Origin: an uncultured Alphaproteobacteria bacterium
GTDB taxonomy: Bacteria; Pseudomonadota; Alphaproteobacteria; HIMB59; GCA-002718135
Direction: 5' to 3'
Assembly: GCA_902605135.1 (NCBI GenBank)
Contig: CACLBK010000004.1
Location: forward strand, 1-55,469
DNA length: 55,469 nt
Each line of letters begins with the position of its first letter. The stretch's first letter is position 1. This document shows positions 52,911 through 55,469 of this stretch, piece after piece. A program made the position numbers and the translations under genes. The notes under the pieces are model-generated. The model saw only the letters and a program-made list of their open reading frames with translations, did no database searches and had not been told where the DNA came from.

Positions 52911-53921
52911 TTATAATACACTTCTTACTCCTAATCTAGGTGTGGGTTTAAAAAATAAATCATTTCTGTCTTTTTTATAAAATTTCGTACATGCCCATGC
53001 AATCATTGCAGCATTGTCTCCCATCATTTCTTTTATAGGATAATAAATTTCAATATTTTTTTTAACGAAAAAATTTTCTATTTTACTTCGAATATATTTA
53101 TTATTTGACACTCCGCCTACTACAGAAATTGATCTGATATTTTTATTATCAGAACTTAATCTTTTCAAACCCCTTTCTAACTTTTCAATAAGGATTTCAG
53201 TAATATTTTTTTGAAATGATGCCGACAAATCTTCTATGAATTTTTCATCAATTTTATTCTTTTTTGTTAAAAGGTTTATATTTGTTTTAATGCCAGAAAA
53301 AGAAAAATTAAAATTTTTTTCTTTAACTAATGGTTTTGGTAAAACAAATTTGTCCTCATTACCTTTAAGCGCTTGTTCTTCAATTTCACTACCACCAGGA
53401 TATGATAGACCAATTAATTTTGCTGTTTTGTCAAAAGCTTCTCCTATTGCATCATCAACACTTTGTCCCAATAACTCTAATTCATTCTCACTTTTCATCA
53501 AATAAACTTGAGTATGACCTCCGGTTAAAAGCAAGATGAGATTTGGAAATTTTATATTGTTGTTAAAACTTGTAGACAATATGTGTCCTTCAAGATGATT
53601 AGTTGGAATGAATGGTTTGTTAAAAGAAATTGCTAAAGATTTGGTAAAAGTTGAGCCAACCAATAAACTGCCTATTAGTCCAGGCCCACAAGTAGCAGTA
53701 AAAACGTCTATTTCTTTTGGTTCTATTTTTTTATTACTAAATAAATCATTTGTTATAATTTGTATTTTTTCCAAATGAGATCTTGAAGCTAACTCTGGGA
53801 CAACACCACCATGTATTTTATGAATTTCTTGAGAAAAAGTAATATGTTCTACAATAGAGCTATTTTTCATTAGACATACTGATGTTTCGTCGCACGAAGT
53901 TTCTGCAGCAAATACAAGCAT
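52911..53921 (-). CDS. tsaD: tRNA N6-threonylcarbamoyladenosine synthase TsaD
   Basis: AAETSCDETSV; HGGVVPELASRSHLE; NHLEGHI; GGVSNNKYIR. Confidence 0.97.
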   Translation of the reverse strand: MLVFAAETSCDETSVCLMKNSSIVEHITFSQEIHKIHGGVVPELASRSHLEKIQIITNDLFSNKKIEPKEIDVFTATCGPGLIGSLLVGSTFTKSLAISFNKPFIPTNHLEGHILSTSFNNNIKFPNLILLLTGGHTQVYLMKSENELELLGQSVDDAIGEAFDKTAKLIGLSYPGGSEIEEQALKGNEDKFVLPKPLVKEKNFNFSFSGIKTNINLLTKKNKIDEKFIEDLSASFQKNITEILIEKLERGLKRLSSDNKNIRSISVVGGVSNNKYIRSKIENFFVKKNIEIYYPIKEMMGDNAAMIAWACTKFYKKDRNDLFFKPTPRLGVRSVL

Positions 53922-53982
53922 ATTTTTTTGGTACAGTATTTTACACTGTTAAACAACAAACTAATAATGCTAAAAAAAAGGT

Positions 53983-54867
53983 ATGAAAAAAATTTTTGAT
54001 AGTTTTTATGTTTTTTCTAAATTTTCGTTAAGCTTTATTCTTCTTTTATGTGTATTTTTCTTAATTTATCTTCTCTATGCAAATTATCAAAATGAAGATG
54101 AAGTATCCAAACTTCAGATTGAATTAGAAAATGAACTTAGGAAAAATATTAGTGAAAATTCTGAATTTATAAAAAATATATCCAAAGAAATTTTAGAAAC
54201 AAAAACAGCTTTAACAAATATAGAAAAACTTATTAAAGAAAATTCAAACAAAGAATCAAAAGTTGATTTGACGCCAATCAATGAAAGCATAGAATTGTTA
54301 AATAAGAATTTCAATTCTCTAAGTTATGAGATTTCTTCTATAAAAAATAAAAATATTGAAGATCAGCCTAATAATAATCCTGAGCTAGTAAATCAATCTA
54401 TCAAAGAAGTAGTTGAGTTAATAAAAATCAAATACGAAAACAACATGGATTTTGATAGAGAACTCAAATATCTTGAAACAATTTTAGAAAATAACAAAAA
54501 TCCTATTTTGGAAAAATTATCAATTTTAAAAAAAAATAAATATAAAGGTCATTTATTTTTAGAAAATCAATTTAATGATGAAGTTAATTTATATTTGAAG
54601 AATATTTTGAACGAAAACAATAGTTTATTTAACAAAATTTTTTTACCACACATAAGTCTTTCTCCATCTTCAGAAAATATTATTTCTGATGAAAAAATTT
54701 TAATATTAGAGGAAACTAAATTATTTATTAAAAATAGAAACATATCAAAAGCTTACAGCAGTATAAGTAAGATAGAAAATTATAAAGTTTTTTTTAAAGT
54801 ATCTATAAATGAAATGAATAATTATAATAATTTTATAACGGAAATAACAAAATTAAATAATGTATAG
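53983..54867 (+). CDS. Mic60/mitofilin-like membrane coiled-coil protein
   Basis: N-term TM helix then coiled-coil; C-terminal helical region; directly upstream of hemY with overlapping stop/start. Confidence 0.55.
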   Translation: MKKIFDSFYVFSKFSLSFILLLCVFFLIYLLYANYQNEDEVSKLQIELENELRKNISENSEFIKNISKEILETKTALTNIEKLIKENSNKESKVDLTPINESIELLNKNFNSLSYEISSIKNKNIEDQPNNNPELVNQSIKEVVELIKIKYENNMDFDRELKYLETILENNKNPILEKLSILKKNKYKGHLFLENQFNDEVNLYLKNILNENNSLFNKIFLPHISLSPSSENIISDEKILILEETKLFIKNRNISKAYSSISKIENYKVFFKVSINEMNNYNNFITEITKLNNV

Positions 54868-55469
54868 ATTTTCAATTTTTATGTTGCAGTTTTTATTATT
54901 AATCATAGCGCTTACTTTTATTTTTACTAATCCATTTATTGTATCCTTAGATATAGGAAATTTAAAATATTCTTTTTCTTCAAATTTATTTGCTGTTGTT
55001 TTTTTATCTTTTATTTTTCTATTATATTTGGTGCTTTACTTATTTTTCCGATCGAGACTTTCACTCGGTAAATATTTCCTAAAAAATAAATATAATAAAA
55101 TTGAAAAAGGTTACTTACATTTTGTCGATGCAATGATAGCTGTTGCAAATAAAGATAACAAGACAGCATTAAAATCTCATAAAAAAATGGTTAGTTATCT
55201 TAAAGATGACCCATCATTATCTCTTCTGTTAAAGTCAGAAGTTTTAAAGATAGAAAAAAAATTTCCAGAATTAAACAATGTCTATGAAGATATGATTAAA
55301 TCAAAAAAAACAGAAACACTTGGATATAGAGGATTAATGGAACAAAATTTAAGAGAACAAGATTATCATCACGCTTTTTTATATGGAGAAAAATTATTTG
55401 CTCTAAATCCAAATATTGAAAAACTTTATGACACACTAATATTTATTGCTGCAAAAACGAAAAATTGGA
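54860..55469 (+). CDS. hemY: HemY-family protein, N-terminal part (partial, runs off window)
   Basis: Not in ORF track. Translation MYRFSIFMLQFLLLIIALTFIFTNPFIVSLDIGNLKYSFSSNLFAVVFLSFIFLLYLVLYLFFRSRLSLGKYFLKNKYNKIEKGYLHFVDAMIAVANKDNKTALKS; two TMs then TPR-like. Confidence 0.8.
   Translation, partial: MYRFSIFMLQFLLLIIALTFIFTNPFIVSLDIGNLKYSFSSNLFAVVFLSFIFLLYLVLYLFFRSRLSLGKYFLKNKYNKIEKGYLHFVDAMIAVANKDNKTALKSHKKMVSYLKDDPSLSLLLKSEVLKIEKKFPELNNVYEDMIKSKKTETLGYRGLMEQNLREQDYHHAFLYGEKLFALNPNIEKLYDTLIFIAAKTKNW

Noticed and set aside
1-55469. CRISPR arrays, rRNA genes, IS transposases, restriction-modification or toxin-antitoxin systems
   Set aside because: No regularly spaced repeats, rRNA signatures, transposase/integrase motifs or RM/TA families recognised.

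Overview
AT-rich (~30% GC or lower) 55.5-kb chromosomal window from a streamlined marine alphaproteobacterium. It looks SAR11/Pelagibacterales- or HIMB59-like, but taxonomy is inferred from gene content and order only. Most of it is conserved alphaproteobacterial core: hisH-hisB / hslVU; a leftward arm (maf-aroE-coaE-dnaQ-tim44-[lysozyme]-smr) and a rightward arm (rho-mnmE-mnmG-rsmG-parA-parB) diverging from a ~420-bp AT-rich intergenic that is a strong oriC candidate; holA-lptE-leuS; a porin; ftsK-lolA; and a retinal cassette crtI-crtB-crtY-blh ending at tRNA-Gly(GCC). From tRNA-Gly (35.5 kb) to purH (45.6 kb) lies a hypervariable-looking island: sulfotransferase, two uncharacterised proteins, a GT-B-like surface carbohydrate protein, NAD-epimerase, HisC-like aminotransferase, FkbM methyltransferase, GT-A-like protein, 2OG-Fe(II) oxygenase and tRNA remnants. 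Core genes then resume (purH, heparinase-like, rsmB, tdk, acs, EVE, tsaD, Mic60-like, hemY). Main points for follow-up: (1) two perfect TTTCACGTGAAA parS cores 190 bp apart near parAB; (2) the oriC candidate; (3) a T4-type (GH24) lysozyme with intact E/D/T triad where related genomes usually carry MltA; (4) purH split at its interdomain linker by a one-nucleotide frame change in an A5 run; (5) an uncharacterised five-gene surface-structure operon with an HTHPPH-containing protein; (6) a degenerate tRNA-Ser remnant in the island; (7) a tandem PAP2 protein with an altered second active site.
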